DNA from: Halichoerus grypus
Taxonomy: Eukaryota; Chordata; Mammalia; Carnivora; Phocidae
DNA: 64,000 bases
Assembly (NCBI RefSeq): GCF_964656455.1
Contig: NC_135720.1
Coordinates: 105,412,696 to 105,476,695, forward strand
Direction of reading: 5' to 3'
Below the pieces are notes generated by a model that was not told the origin of the DNA, made no database searches, and saw nothing but the letters and a program-made list of their open reading frames with translations. The position numbers and the translations under genes were made by a program. Of the stretch, positions 23,570-32,895 are shown piece by piece (the stretch's first letter is position 1; the number at the start of each line of letters is the position of its first letter).

Positions 23570-23960
23570 CCTCAGCGTGTAAGAGCACCTCTGATTCTGA
23601 GCTGTGCGTGTGGCTGCCCAGAATTAAGGCATCTCTCAGAAGCTCTCACCGCTGAGTATAGCTATAGAACTAAGTTCTGGCAATACAAGGGATATAAGCT
23701 GAAGTGTGTGCAACTTCCAGGAGGCATCTTTAAAGGATAGCAAGTCGGGCCGTTCTTCATTCATTTCTCCTTTCTGCTCCCTAGACTGTATGGGCAGAGT
23801 GGCTGGCGCTCAAGCAGTCTTCTAGAACTATAAGATGGCAGAGCAACAAGCTAGACAAAGCCTGGGTCTCTCTCTCCAGAGTCCTTTGCATCTTATTTAA
23901 GTCACTGCTCTTGGGGGTTTTCCTCATGCATAGCTGACCCGAATCCTAACTAACACAGTT
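23570..23960 (+). repeat. Ancient LTR-like interspersed repeat, copy B
   Basis: Shares layout with 590-1018: ACTATAAGATGGCAGAGCAA, CAAAGCCTGGGTCTCTCTC and a 3' end AGCTGACCCGAATCCTAACT AAC-type terminus. The family is unnamed. Confidence 0.4.
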
Positions 23961-24307
23961 ACTGTGACAAATGGGTGACCATTGACTAATTTTTCTGTCC
24001 AGCATTTTCCCTTTATCTTGGAACAGTACTCCCCCTTCTTTGGGGAAACATATCCTCTTTTGCCTTTTCTGCAGCTTCTCCATAGCATTCCCCTGGGGCC
24101 TGCCAATCTTAGGATCTCCACCCTGTCTCAAGCCTAGGAACCACCAGCAGCCTTACAGAGAGGAGTGAATAACGGCACAATGCAGAGAGAAATAGAGACA
24201 TGAGAGAAGGGGAGGATGGGCCCCGTGTTTCTGAGTTTCTGGCTCCAGTTGCCCCGAGGCCCCACTGAACCCTGCCTCTCCTGGGTTGGTTATAAGAAGT
24301 AGCAAAT

Positions 24308-24529
24308 GGGGGTGCTTGGGTGGCTCAATTGATTAAGCAGTTAAGCGTCTGCCTTCGGCTCAGGTCATGATCCCGGGGTCCTGGGATCGAGCCCCACATC
24401 GGGCTCCCTGCTCAGTGGGGAGCCTGCTTCTCCCCTTCCCTCTGCCACTCCCCCTGCTTGTGCTTGCTCTCTCCCTCTTTCTCTCTCTGTATCAAATAAA
24501 TAAATAAAATGTTAAAAAAAAAAAAAAAG
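24308..24529 (+). repeat. Carnivore SINE with an internal duplication in its head
   Basis: GGGGTGCTTGGGTGGCTCAA then GATTAAGCAGTTAAGCGTC, where the TTAAGC segment is repeated. Flanking GTAGCAAATG is at 24299-24308 and 24530-24539. Confidence 0.92.
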
Positions 24530-24539
24530 GTAGCAAATG

Positions 24540-26030
24540 TCCTCCTGTAAGTTTGATGACTCACTTACAGCCCAGAGAGTCCTGGCTCGTGTGGAATAGC
24601 GTGGAATCAAGTCACCAGAGGTAGGAGCAGCCTAGCACTGGAGGGGCAGGTAGGCAAGAGAGAATACCCAGAAAGCTCAGATACAAGAAATCTGGGGAGG
24701 AAGGAGGGGAGAAGTGGGCCGGGCCTTGAAAGAAGGGAAGGCACCCCTGAAGAGGAACATAGTGACAGTAAGGGGGCTGGGGGGGGAATGGGCACAGGGG
24801 AGGCTTTGAGAGTCCCTGTGGGAGAAGAGAGGGAAGAGGGAGAGGGGGGGCCACCTCGAGGAAGGCCCTGTGTGTGAAGCTGGGACTTTACTTCCCTTGG
24901 TCAGCAATTCTCAGATGTTAGTATTCCAGGACTTCTTTAAAAATGCAGATTCAGAAGCCAGTTGCAAGCGACAAGATGCCATCAAGCCGGGAAGAGCCCA
25001 GGCGTGTTTGGGAAAATTAGACGGGGACAGTCAAGTAGACTGGAAAGGGAGGCACAGGGCAAGGGGCAAGGCAAACGGAGGTACTGGAAAAATGACAGAA
25101 ATGGAGATGGTGAGGAAGAGGGGAAATCAGGAGGTAACTTTGAAATGTGCAAAATGTATGAAAACTTTGGCGATTGGATGGGGACAGTAGATGGTGACTC
25201 TGTGAGCCACAGGGAGACTGACAGAAGTGCTGATAGTTATCAGGAAGGCGGCGGTGGCCTCACTTAGACACGGTGCACATTTATGCTCCTTCAGAAGAAC
25301 CAAATAGAAATCTCTATAGAGAGTTGGAGACAGGCTGGAGCAGGGCTATGGATTTCGGACTTACCAGCGTCAAGGTGAGAGCCGAAGGGTCAAAATGAGT
25401 GAGATCTCTGAATGGGAGCAGAAAGGGGAGGAGGAAGCTAAAGACCAGACACTCTCACTCTGTGTCTTTATGGAGTCAGAATTTTAGAACCAGATGGGAC
25501 TCCTTACTGAGGGGGAAACTTAGGCCCAGAGAGCATTACTGACTTAAGGCGGCCAGTGGGTAGAGCAGAGCCTCATTTTCAGGCTGCAGCTCTTCCATTT
25601 TGCTTTTGTATGTGTCCCTCATGTGCAAGCAGGGGACAACATCTGCCTAGGGTACCATTTTGTCCCTATTCACAAAAATACGCCAATAGTTCCAAAGTGC
25701 TCTAAGAGGTAAAAATCTCCCCCCTTATGTAAGAATTGGATTCAGGCACCCAGAGAAAGCAATCTGACGAGTTCCTTAACCTGACAGGGATGTGAAGACC
25801 CTTTCCAAAGGGGCACCCAGCCCTCTGCACAAAGGTCTAGCCACAGCCAGAATGACTTAATTTGCGAGGACACGGAGTTGAGCGGGTGGCACTGACCCCA
25901 ACCATTGGCTGAAGCTAGAGTGAGGCTAATGCCAGGTGAGCTCTGGGGGTCCCTACCAGGGTGCACTCACTTGGAGAGGATTCTGGCCTGTGCCTGGGGA
26001 ATACACACAAAGGGCATGGCAGCCTCTCTC
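24540..26030. other. Intergenic, no gene; MIR remnant near 25470-25590
   Basis: The region includes a purine-rich stretch (24680-24860) and an inverted MIR-like piece (GGGGGAAACTTAGGCCCAGA). No exon is supported. Confidence 0.4.
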
Positions 26031-26046
26031 TCCTTCAGCAGTTTTG

Positions 26047-26266
26047 GGTTTTTTTTTTTTTAATTGTTATGTTAATCCCCATACATTACATTATTAGTTT
26101 TAGATATAGTGTTCCATGATTCATTGTTTGTGCATAACACCCAGTGCTCCATGCAGAACGTGCCCTCCTCAATACCCATCACCAGGCTAACCCATCCTCC
26201 CACCCCCCTCCCCTCTAGAACCCTCAGTTTGTTTTTCAGAGTCCATCGTCTCTCATGGTTCTTCTG
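26047..26266 (-). mobile_element. 5'-truncated carnivore L1 (3' UTR only)
   Basis: On the minus strand this is the carnivore L1 3' UTR: a GGGTGTTATGCACAAACAAT segment, then ATTAACATAACAATTAAA and the poly(A) tail (T run on plus). A perfect 15-bp target duplication CCTTCAGCAGTTTTG is at 26032-26046 and 26267-26281. It carries no coding capacity. Confidence 0.9.
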
Positions 26267-26281
26267 CCTTCAGCAGTTTTG

Positions 26282-28110
26282 TCTGGGGCCTCCCTTCCTC
26301 TGGCCTCACTTTCCTGAAAGGTTTTGAAGGCCCCTAAAGCCACCTCTCACCAATTTCACTTCTCTTTCATATATCCCCCCTCCCTCCAGCTGTTGTTCTG
26401 GCAGCAGCATGCCCTAGTGATCCAGCATAGAAACGAATCCATTTTGCCTTTTAATTAATCCCTTGTATGGTACGTTGAAGTTATATGATTTTTCTGAACA
26501 TATTTTATTTTACTAATAAAAAATGCTTTTTAAAAAGGGGGGGAGGAAGCAAATAGATCCCAGGGCAATCGTCCAGTTCACATAATGTTTTTTTGTCAGA
26601 CAAGAGCTTCTACCCCTTGAGAGTCTCCCCTGGTGCATGTAATCATTTGTTTGCAAAAGGCACACAGTAGCTGTTCAGTGGATACTTGCTGGCCCAATGA
26701 ATCCATGAACAAATGAGGGGATAAGATGAATAACTTGGACAGAATCAAAGTCCCAGCGAGGAAGAGGAGCAACTCTGAAAAACCGATGGAAAGCCCTGAA
26801 TTGCCCAGGACTCTAGACATAGCCTAGTTGTTTCTAGGCCCATTGAGTCAAACAGGGCATGCCTGTAGAGAGGCCACCACCAAGCAAGGGGTTCTTTGCC
26901 CAAGGTCTCCTCACCCACCCCCATTCATACCTGTTTGGAGGCAGCAGCCCTGCCAGACCAGCAAGAAACTGCCCTTTTTTAAAGGTCACAGGAAACACAG
27001 GTGAGCAGCCAGGCGAGCCCAAAGCAGGCAGTCCCTGGCTGTCCCCCGCAACCTCTCATGCTCTCCGTTGAGGTGTTGTCCCTTCCCTCAACTGCACAAA
27101 GCCAGTTGGGGAGGAGGGGCAACTGCTGCAGATGAAACCAGACCCTTCTTGGGAGGTTCACAGCCTGGGCTCCTGGCCTGGGCAGGGCAGGCCACGTGTT
27201 GTTATGGTTGAGTCAACCAGCTGGGAATCAGCAGGGGTTTGTAAGGAAACCACATTAATTAGGAGAAAGCAAACATGACAGTCATTCACTCTGTCAGCCT
27301 TTTCCCCTGGCTTCTCTTGCAGCCCCCTCCCACCCTGGTCTCTAGCAGATCAGCTCCCTCCACCTTCCCGCGCCTTTTCACTGTCTCTGTCATTCACAGG
27401 GAACATCTGTGTGGCTCTTGGCTCTGACCCATTCTTCCTGGGCGAGGTGGGAAGAAGGCTGGAAGAGCATCTTCATCCACAGCTGGGACCAGAACTTCCT
27501 CAGCCCCAAAGCCATAGACAGGCTGACCCACCCATGGCTTCCCAGTTTCTTGTCTTTGCTCTGGCCCCAGCTGGCTGGCCTGGTGGCTGGGAGCAAGTCT
27601 CTAGACCAGACTGTTTCTGCTGCTAGTGTAAGTTTCTCTTGGCAAAATGAGCATTTCTGGTCTCATCCCTTGTGAATGTTTCCCCAAACATCTTCATTAG
27701 GACAGTTTATTGGGGATGTGAGCTATCTCCAGACTTAAGATATAGGATCCAGGACAAGTAATGGACAAAAGAAGGAAGACTTCCCTGGCAAATGGGGTGG
27801 AAGCAAGGGGGCTGGGCTCCTCAGAAGAAGGGATGGATAGGAAATTTTGTCAAGCTAAGGAGTGGCTGGTTCAGCAGCCTCCCTTCTCTCATCTCCATGT
27901 ATCCCAGGGTCACTGCTGCTCTTCAGGGTCCAGAACTGCTAATGTAGATGCACACAGCTCGCCCCAGGCACCAGAGTGACTCTGCCAACAGCCCCAGAGA
28001 CCCTGGCTCTTGAAAAGACCCTTCCTTTGCATAGCAGCTATCATTCTGCAGCCCCCAGAGAAGGGCCCTCACTCCCTCTTATTCCACAGCACGGTTTTAC
28101 TTTAAAAAAA
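26282..28110. other. Intergenic, nothing recognised
   Basis: There is no exon, RNA gene or young repeat. It contains AT-rich text at 26440-26540 and unique-looking GC-balanced DNA elsewhere. Confidence 0.4.
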
Positions 28111-28122
28111 AAAAAAAATCCA

Positions 28123-28340
28123 GGGACGCCTGGGTGGCTCAGTCTTTAAGCGTCTGCCTTCGGCTCAGGTCATGATCCCAGGGTCCTGGGATCGAGCCCC
28201 GCATCGGGCTCCCTGCTCAGTGGGGAGTCTGCTTCTCCCTCTCTTACTCCCCCTGCTTGTGTTCCCTCTCTCGCTGTGTCTCTCTCTGTCAAATAAATAA
28301 ATAAAATTTTTAAAAAATTAAAAATTAAAATTAAAATTTA
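28123..28340 (+). repeat. Carnivore SINE, first of a doublet
   Basis: GACGCCTGGGTGGCTCAG to AATAAATAAATAAAATT with a long A/T-rich tail. Flanks AAAAAAAATCCA are at 28111-28122 and 28341-28352. Confidence 0.93.
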
Positions 28341-28352
28341 AAAAAAAATCCA

Positions 28353-28572
28353 TGGGCGCCTGGGTGGCTCAGTCAGTTAAGCATCCAACCCCTAGTTTTG
28401 GCTCAGGTCATGATCTCAGGGTCATGGGATCAAGCCTTGAGTCTGGCTCCATGCTCAGTACAGAGTCTGCTTGAGATTCTCTCTCTCACTCCCTCTCCCT
28501 CCTCCTCCACCCCTCCTTGAGCTCTCTCTCTCTCTCTCTCTCTCAAATAAATAAATAAATAAAATCTTTTTT
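28353..28572 (+). repeat. Carnivore SINE, second of a doublet
   Basis: GGGCGCCTGGGTGGCTCAG with a variant head (CATCCAACCCCTAGTTTTGG). It is flanked by AAAAAAAATCCA (28341-28352) and AAAAAGTCCA (28573-28582), so it shares the target word with its neighbour. Confidence 0.93.
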
Positions 28573-29049
28573 AAAAAGTCCACAACACACCCAACTGGGA
28601 ACGGGGTATGTAAGACTCACTGATGAAATACAAAATGCTATTTTTGGAATAGGGAGATAGGTCTTAGAAAATATGTTCAAAGTAAAAGCAACTTAAATTC
28701 CTAGCAATTGGGGATATGACACTTCCAGACAATGAAATAGTATACAGCCATTTAAAATAATGCTAAGGGACAGAAAAAGAGACCAAATAGAAACTCCAGA
28801 AACAGATCTAAACCAGATAAAATGCAATGAGGGAATATGTGATGTTTTTAATAAATGGTGCCAGGTCAGTTAAATATTCCTAAAAAAAAAAAAAAAAAAA
28901 TGAATCTTAATCCCAATCTCATATCATATAATAAAACAATTCTAGGTGAGTTTTGATCTAATTAAAAGGTAAAACAATACAGTTTTTGGAAAAAAAACAT
29001 AGAACATCTTCATGATTTTGAAAAGGAAAAAATTTAAATAAGAAACCAA

Positions 29050-29145
29050 AGGGGCACCTGCTGGCTCAGTTGTTAGTGTGTGACTCTTGATCTCTGCATC
29101 ATGAGTTCGAGCCCCAAGTTAGGCATGGAGCCTACTTAAAATACC
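29050..29145 (+). repeat. Older, degraded carnivore SINE fragment
   Basis: GGGGCACCTGCTGGCTCAG then ATGAGTTCGAGCCCCAAGT and GGAGCCTACTTAAAATACC. This is a shorter, diverged tRNA-like head with body. Confidence 0.75.
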
Positions 29146-29202
29146 AAAAATGCCAACCACAAAAGAAAAAACTGATAAATTACACTATATTAAACAATTT
29201 AA

Positions 29203-29389
29203 GGGGTGCCTGGGTGGCTCAGCTGGTTAAGTGTCTGCCTTCGGCTCAGGTCATGATCCCAGGGTCCTGGGATCAAGCCCCACATTGGGCTCCCTGCTGA
29301 GCAGGGAGTCTGCTTCTCCCTCTGCCCCTCCCCACTGCTCATGCTCTCTCACTCACTCTCTCTCTCAAATAAATAAATAAAATCTTTTA
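29203..29389 (+). repeat. Carnivore SINE in the old L1
   Basis: GGGGTGCCTGGGTGGCTCAG to AAATAAATAAAATCTTTTAA. The flanking ACAATTTAA and AAAATTTAA are imperfect target copies. Confidence 0.92.
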
Positions 29390-29536
29390 AAAAATTTAAA
29401 ATACTGCTCATCAAAACAATATATTACAGAAGGCAACTCAGCAAGGAAGATGACATTTGCTGTACTTATATCCAACAAAGGACAAGTATCCAGAATATAT
29501 AAAGAACTTCTACAATCAATAAGAAAAATACAGGCA

Positions 29537-29756
29537 GGGATGCCTGGGTGGCTCAGTCGGTTAAGCATCTGCCTTCGGCTCAGGTCATGATCTCAGGGTT
29601 GTGGGATCAAGTTCTGCATTGGGCTTCTTGCTCAGCAGGGAGTCTGCTCCTCCCTCCTCCTGCTGTTCCTCCTGCTTTATACCCTCTCCCTCTCCCCCCT
29701 CTCTCTATTACAAAAAAATAAATAAAATCTTGAAAAAAAATCACTTCATTGAAAAA
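29537..29756 (+). repeat. Carnivore SINE in the old L1
   Basis: GGGATGCCTGGGTGGCTCAG to the AAATAAAATCTTGAAA tail. Flanks AAAATACAGGCA (29525-29536) and AAAATAAAGGCA (29757-29768). Confidence 0.92.
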
Positions 29757-30589
29757 AAAATAAAGGCAACCCAATATAAAATGGGCCAAAGACTTGAACA
29801 GACATTTTACAAAAGAAAGTATCTAAAGGACATAAACATATGAAAAATGATTCATCTTCATTAGGCATCAGAGAAATGTAAATTAAATACACAATGAAGT
29901 CCTATGACATACTCACCAGAATGGCCAAGATGAAAAGCACAAAAAAATATCAAATATTGATAAAGATGTGGAGCAACAAGAACTCTTATACACAACTGGT
30001 ACCAAATAAACTGTTTGGCAGTATCTACTATCTAGTATCTAAGTACATATATACCCTATGATCCAACAGTTCCACTGCTAGATATATTCCTGAGGGATGT
30101 CTGTTCTTGTGTTCACCAAAAATCATACAGAAGAGTGTTCATCGCAGCACAATTTATAGTAGTCCCAACTGGAAAGTATCCAAATCCTATTAACAAGAGA
30201 AAGGATAAATTGTAGTATAACCGCAGTGGAACATTATATAGCAATGAGAATGCATAAATAACAACTACACATAACAATATGGGTGAATCCCACTCATGTT
30301 GTTGATGAGTAGATGAAAGCAGACACAAAAGAGCACATGCTATGTAGATTCTATTTATACAAAGTTCAAATGCAGGAAAAAGTAAATTATGATGCCAAAA
30401 ATTAGGATAATGATTACCCTTGAAGAGGGGATAATGTCTGGAAGGGGACACCACAGGGTCTTCTGAATTGTTATTAATGTTCTACTTGGTGGTGTGGATA
30501 GTGTATTCCCTTTGTGAAAATTCATCAAGCTGCACACTGATAATTTGTGTACTTTCTTATACAGGTTATTCTTTGTTTAAAAATTTTTT

Positions 30590-30785
30590 TTTATTTTTTT
30601 TAAGGTTTTTATTTGACAGAGAGATAGAGAGAGAGCACAGGTAGGCTGAGCGGCAGGCAGAGGGAGAGGGAGAAGCGGGCTCTCTGCTGAGCAGGGAGCC
30701 CGACGCGGGGCTCGATCCCAGGACCCTGGGATCATGACCTGAGCTGAAGGCAGCTGCTTAATCAACTGAGCCACCCAGGTGCCCC
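30590..30785 (-). repeat. Carnivore SINE, inverted, at the L1 3' edge
   Basis: A T run, AAGGTTTTTATTTGACAGAG through GAGCCACCCAGGTGCCCC. It is flanked by A/T homopolymer-rich copies of AAAAATTTTTTT. Confidence 0.92.
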
Positions 30786-31860
30786 TAAAAAAAATTTTTT
30801 TAAAGCTAGTCTCCTGAGCAAAATCTGGTCTCAAAGAATTTTTTTTCATGTAGGGACTAATAATAAATAGGTTCAGAAAAATAAGATATTGCAAAGTATT
30901 ATTTCAGTATTATTTCATTTTGCTAAATGTAAATAATGTTTAACTCTGGATTATGGATGATATATATTTACTTTTTACTTTACTGTTTTATTTTTTCTAC
31001 AGTAATCACATTACTTGTCATTGTATAAAATATAAGTTGTTTCTTAAAAGAAAATTTGATTATAATAAGTCAGGATAAGATAATGAAGAGAGGGTTGGCA
31101 CTCAAATACTTTAGCTCATTGTGTCCAAAATAAGCTCTGGGTGGAGGCTCTCTTACTGCCCTGGTTGCTACTGGATCATCAGAAGCTGGGGACTTGTAAA
31201 GAAACAGGGGATATGGTATAAGCAAGAAGGGCTCAAGGTCATCATACAGAAGGAAAGTGGAAGCTATAGGAAAAGCCAAGGCTTTCCTGATCCTGGCCAG
31301 GACATCTTGAAAAATACCCCACCAAAACCCTCTCCACGACTCCTAATTCATGTGTCTGTCTCATTCACCCATACCGATCTTTCTCTCCAGGATCTGCCTT
31401 TACTGAATGTGATGTTTTATGGTAACCCGATGCCATATTTCTACTGTTTTCCTTGTCTATGGCGATATCACTCAAGCTCCCCATAGAGCAGCTGTTCTGC
31501 ATCTCCTTAGTCCACCAGGGTGACAGTCCCAACTGGAAGATGGGCTCCTTCCCTCCCCTTTATCAGGAAACATTTAATACTCTGCCATTTAATGAGCCTG
31601 ATTTTTCCATCTATGAGTCAGGGTAGGATAACTAGAAAATCCCCTTTCAGGTTTATTTTGGAGGGTGGAAAAGAATATCCTATTCACCAAGTGGAAGAAT
31701 TGAGCTGTGTATATTTCTTATGTAGCTCTAGGGGAGCATCCTATATATCCTGCAAATCCAAAAGAGGGAAAACTGGGCAGTTGTGTTTTCTTTATAGCAC
31801 TACAAGCTTCTCATTATGAAAGTACATCAAACTTATGAAAAGTACCTAGCACGAGGGCCA
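30786..31860. other. Intergenic AT-rich DNA, nothing recognised
   Basis: No exon is supported; short frames at 31121-31486 and 31520-31819 have no family similarity. Confidence 0.4.
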
Positions 31861-31869
31861 TCTCAGTAA

Positions 31870-32280
31870 TTGCCTTATTAATTAGCTTTTGTTTATTGAG
31901 CACTTAGGTCTTATCTCATCTAATCTTCACAACCCTATGAGATAGATTCTACTCATTCATTGCACTTATTGTGTTTCAGCACTGCATTAACTGCTGAAGA
32001 TATAAGTCAACAAAAAAACAGTATTTCTGCCTTCATGGAGTTTACAGTCTGGTGAAGAGACACGTATTATACAAATAGAGGTAAAACCCCATTATGCCAA
32101 GTACTAAAATGGAGAGTTATCTGGTGCTGAGAGCCAGTAATAGGGAGGTTTAGGAAGACTCTAATGTGGAAGTAAATTTTGAGCTGAGCTCTGAGAAATA
32201 AGGAGTTTAGCAGGTGGCCAAAGAGCACGTAGAGGAAATAGCTATGCAAAGGCCCTGGGGCCAAAGGTAAGTGTTAGGTA
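31870..32280 (-). repeat. MIR remnant followed by an unclassified old dispersed repeat
   Basis: 31870-31955 (TATTGAGCACTTAGGTCTTA, TCTTCACAACCCTATGAGAT) is inverted MIR. 31960-32280 (CATGGAGTTTACAGTCTGGT, GCAAAGGCCCTGGGGCCA) is a common ancient repeat that also appears near 15.5-16.0 kb. Confidence 0.5.
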
Positions 32281-32703
32281 TAGGAGAATGAAAGACAAGT
32301 GTGTTTGGGGGGGTGGGGAGGACACAGATTGGTGGAGAAGTTAGGAATTAATTCTATCCCAGGTCTGCCTGATACCTGACGTTCCAGAACTAGAGTCCTA
32401 ACGATCTCAAACTCTACTGTACAGGTCTAGTCTTAGCCATAAGAGGCAGAAAATCCACATCTGACTTGAAGAAAAAGCTTTTAAGTAAATAGGGGTGGTG
32501 TATGTGATTTTACAAAGAAAGCCTGTGAGGGTACGAAAGCGACCTGACACTTCGAGGACCGGCAGACGGGAGCCAGAACACCTGCCCTAGACCCTCAGAA
32601 CGAAGCACAGGCTTAACACAGAAAACTCTAGGCTTACCCCTCCGTGGGACAGACTAGGGAAAAAGAAGTGCGAGAGTATCCGAGCGAGAAGCTCACAGCC
32701 GCA

Positions 32704-32795
32704 CACTTCCTGCTCACCACTGCGGCTGCGCGCGCGCCGTTCCGGAAGCGGAAGTGCACAAGAGGTCACCGTTGGATTTCAAGATGGCGGCCCTC
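32704..32795 (+). promoter_or_regulatory. MRPS18A core promoter: ETS sites and YY1-type motif at the start codon
   Basis: This CpG-rich, TATA-less stretch sits immediately before the ATG. CACTTCCTG (32704-32712) is an ETS site on the opposite strand. CCGGAAG (32742-32748) and CGGAAGTG (32749-32756) are adjacent GABPA/ELK-type ETS sites. AAGATGGCGGC (32781-32791) is a classic YY1 motif that overlaps the start codon. ETS plus downstream YY1 is typical of housekeeping and nuclear-encoded mitochondrial genes. The motifs are seen directly; their function is inferred. Confidence 0.75.
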
Positions 32796-32895
32796 AATGT
32801 GCTGGTGTATCCCTGTGGACGGCTGCTCCGAGGGCTCCTGGCTGGCCCGATCGCGACCAGCTGGGCTCGGCTTCCAGCTCGCGGGTTCAGGGAAG
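32784..32895 (+). CDS. MRPS18A: MRPS18A coding exon 1
   Basis: This exon starts at the ATG inside AAGATGGCGG and encodes 37 residues ([10 protein letters not shown] to ARGFRE) plus the first base of the next codon, ending at the donor G|GTTAGT. It carries nearly all of the presumed mitochondrial presequence. The start was chosen because the N-terminus matches the family MAAL start and the ATG has a purine at -3 and G at +4. Confidence 0.95.

Larger units (their letters stand above)
28583..30589 (+). mobile_element. Old L1, 3' half, broken up by later SINEs
   Basis: L1 ORF2-end and 3' UTR wording appears in order across the SINE interruptions: AAGTATCCAGAATATATAAA, ATGGGCCAAAGACTTGAACA, TACTCACCAGAATGGCCAA, ATGTGGAGCAACAAGAACTC, then GTGAAAATTCATCAAGCTGC. 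Many stops and indels are present; it is not functional. Confidence 0.85.

Noticed and set aside
1..32700. Search for VEGFA exons or a hidden coding gene in the left third
   Set aside because: No VEGFA-like residues, conserved cysteine-knot pattern or spliced frame is visible; by synteny VEGFA should lie beyond the left edge.
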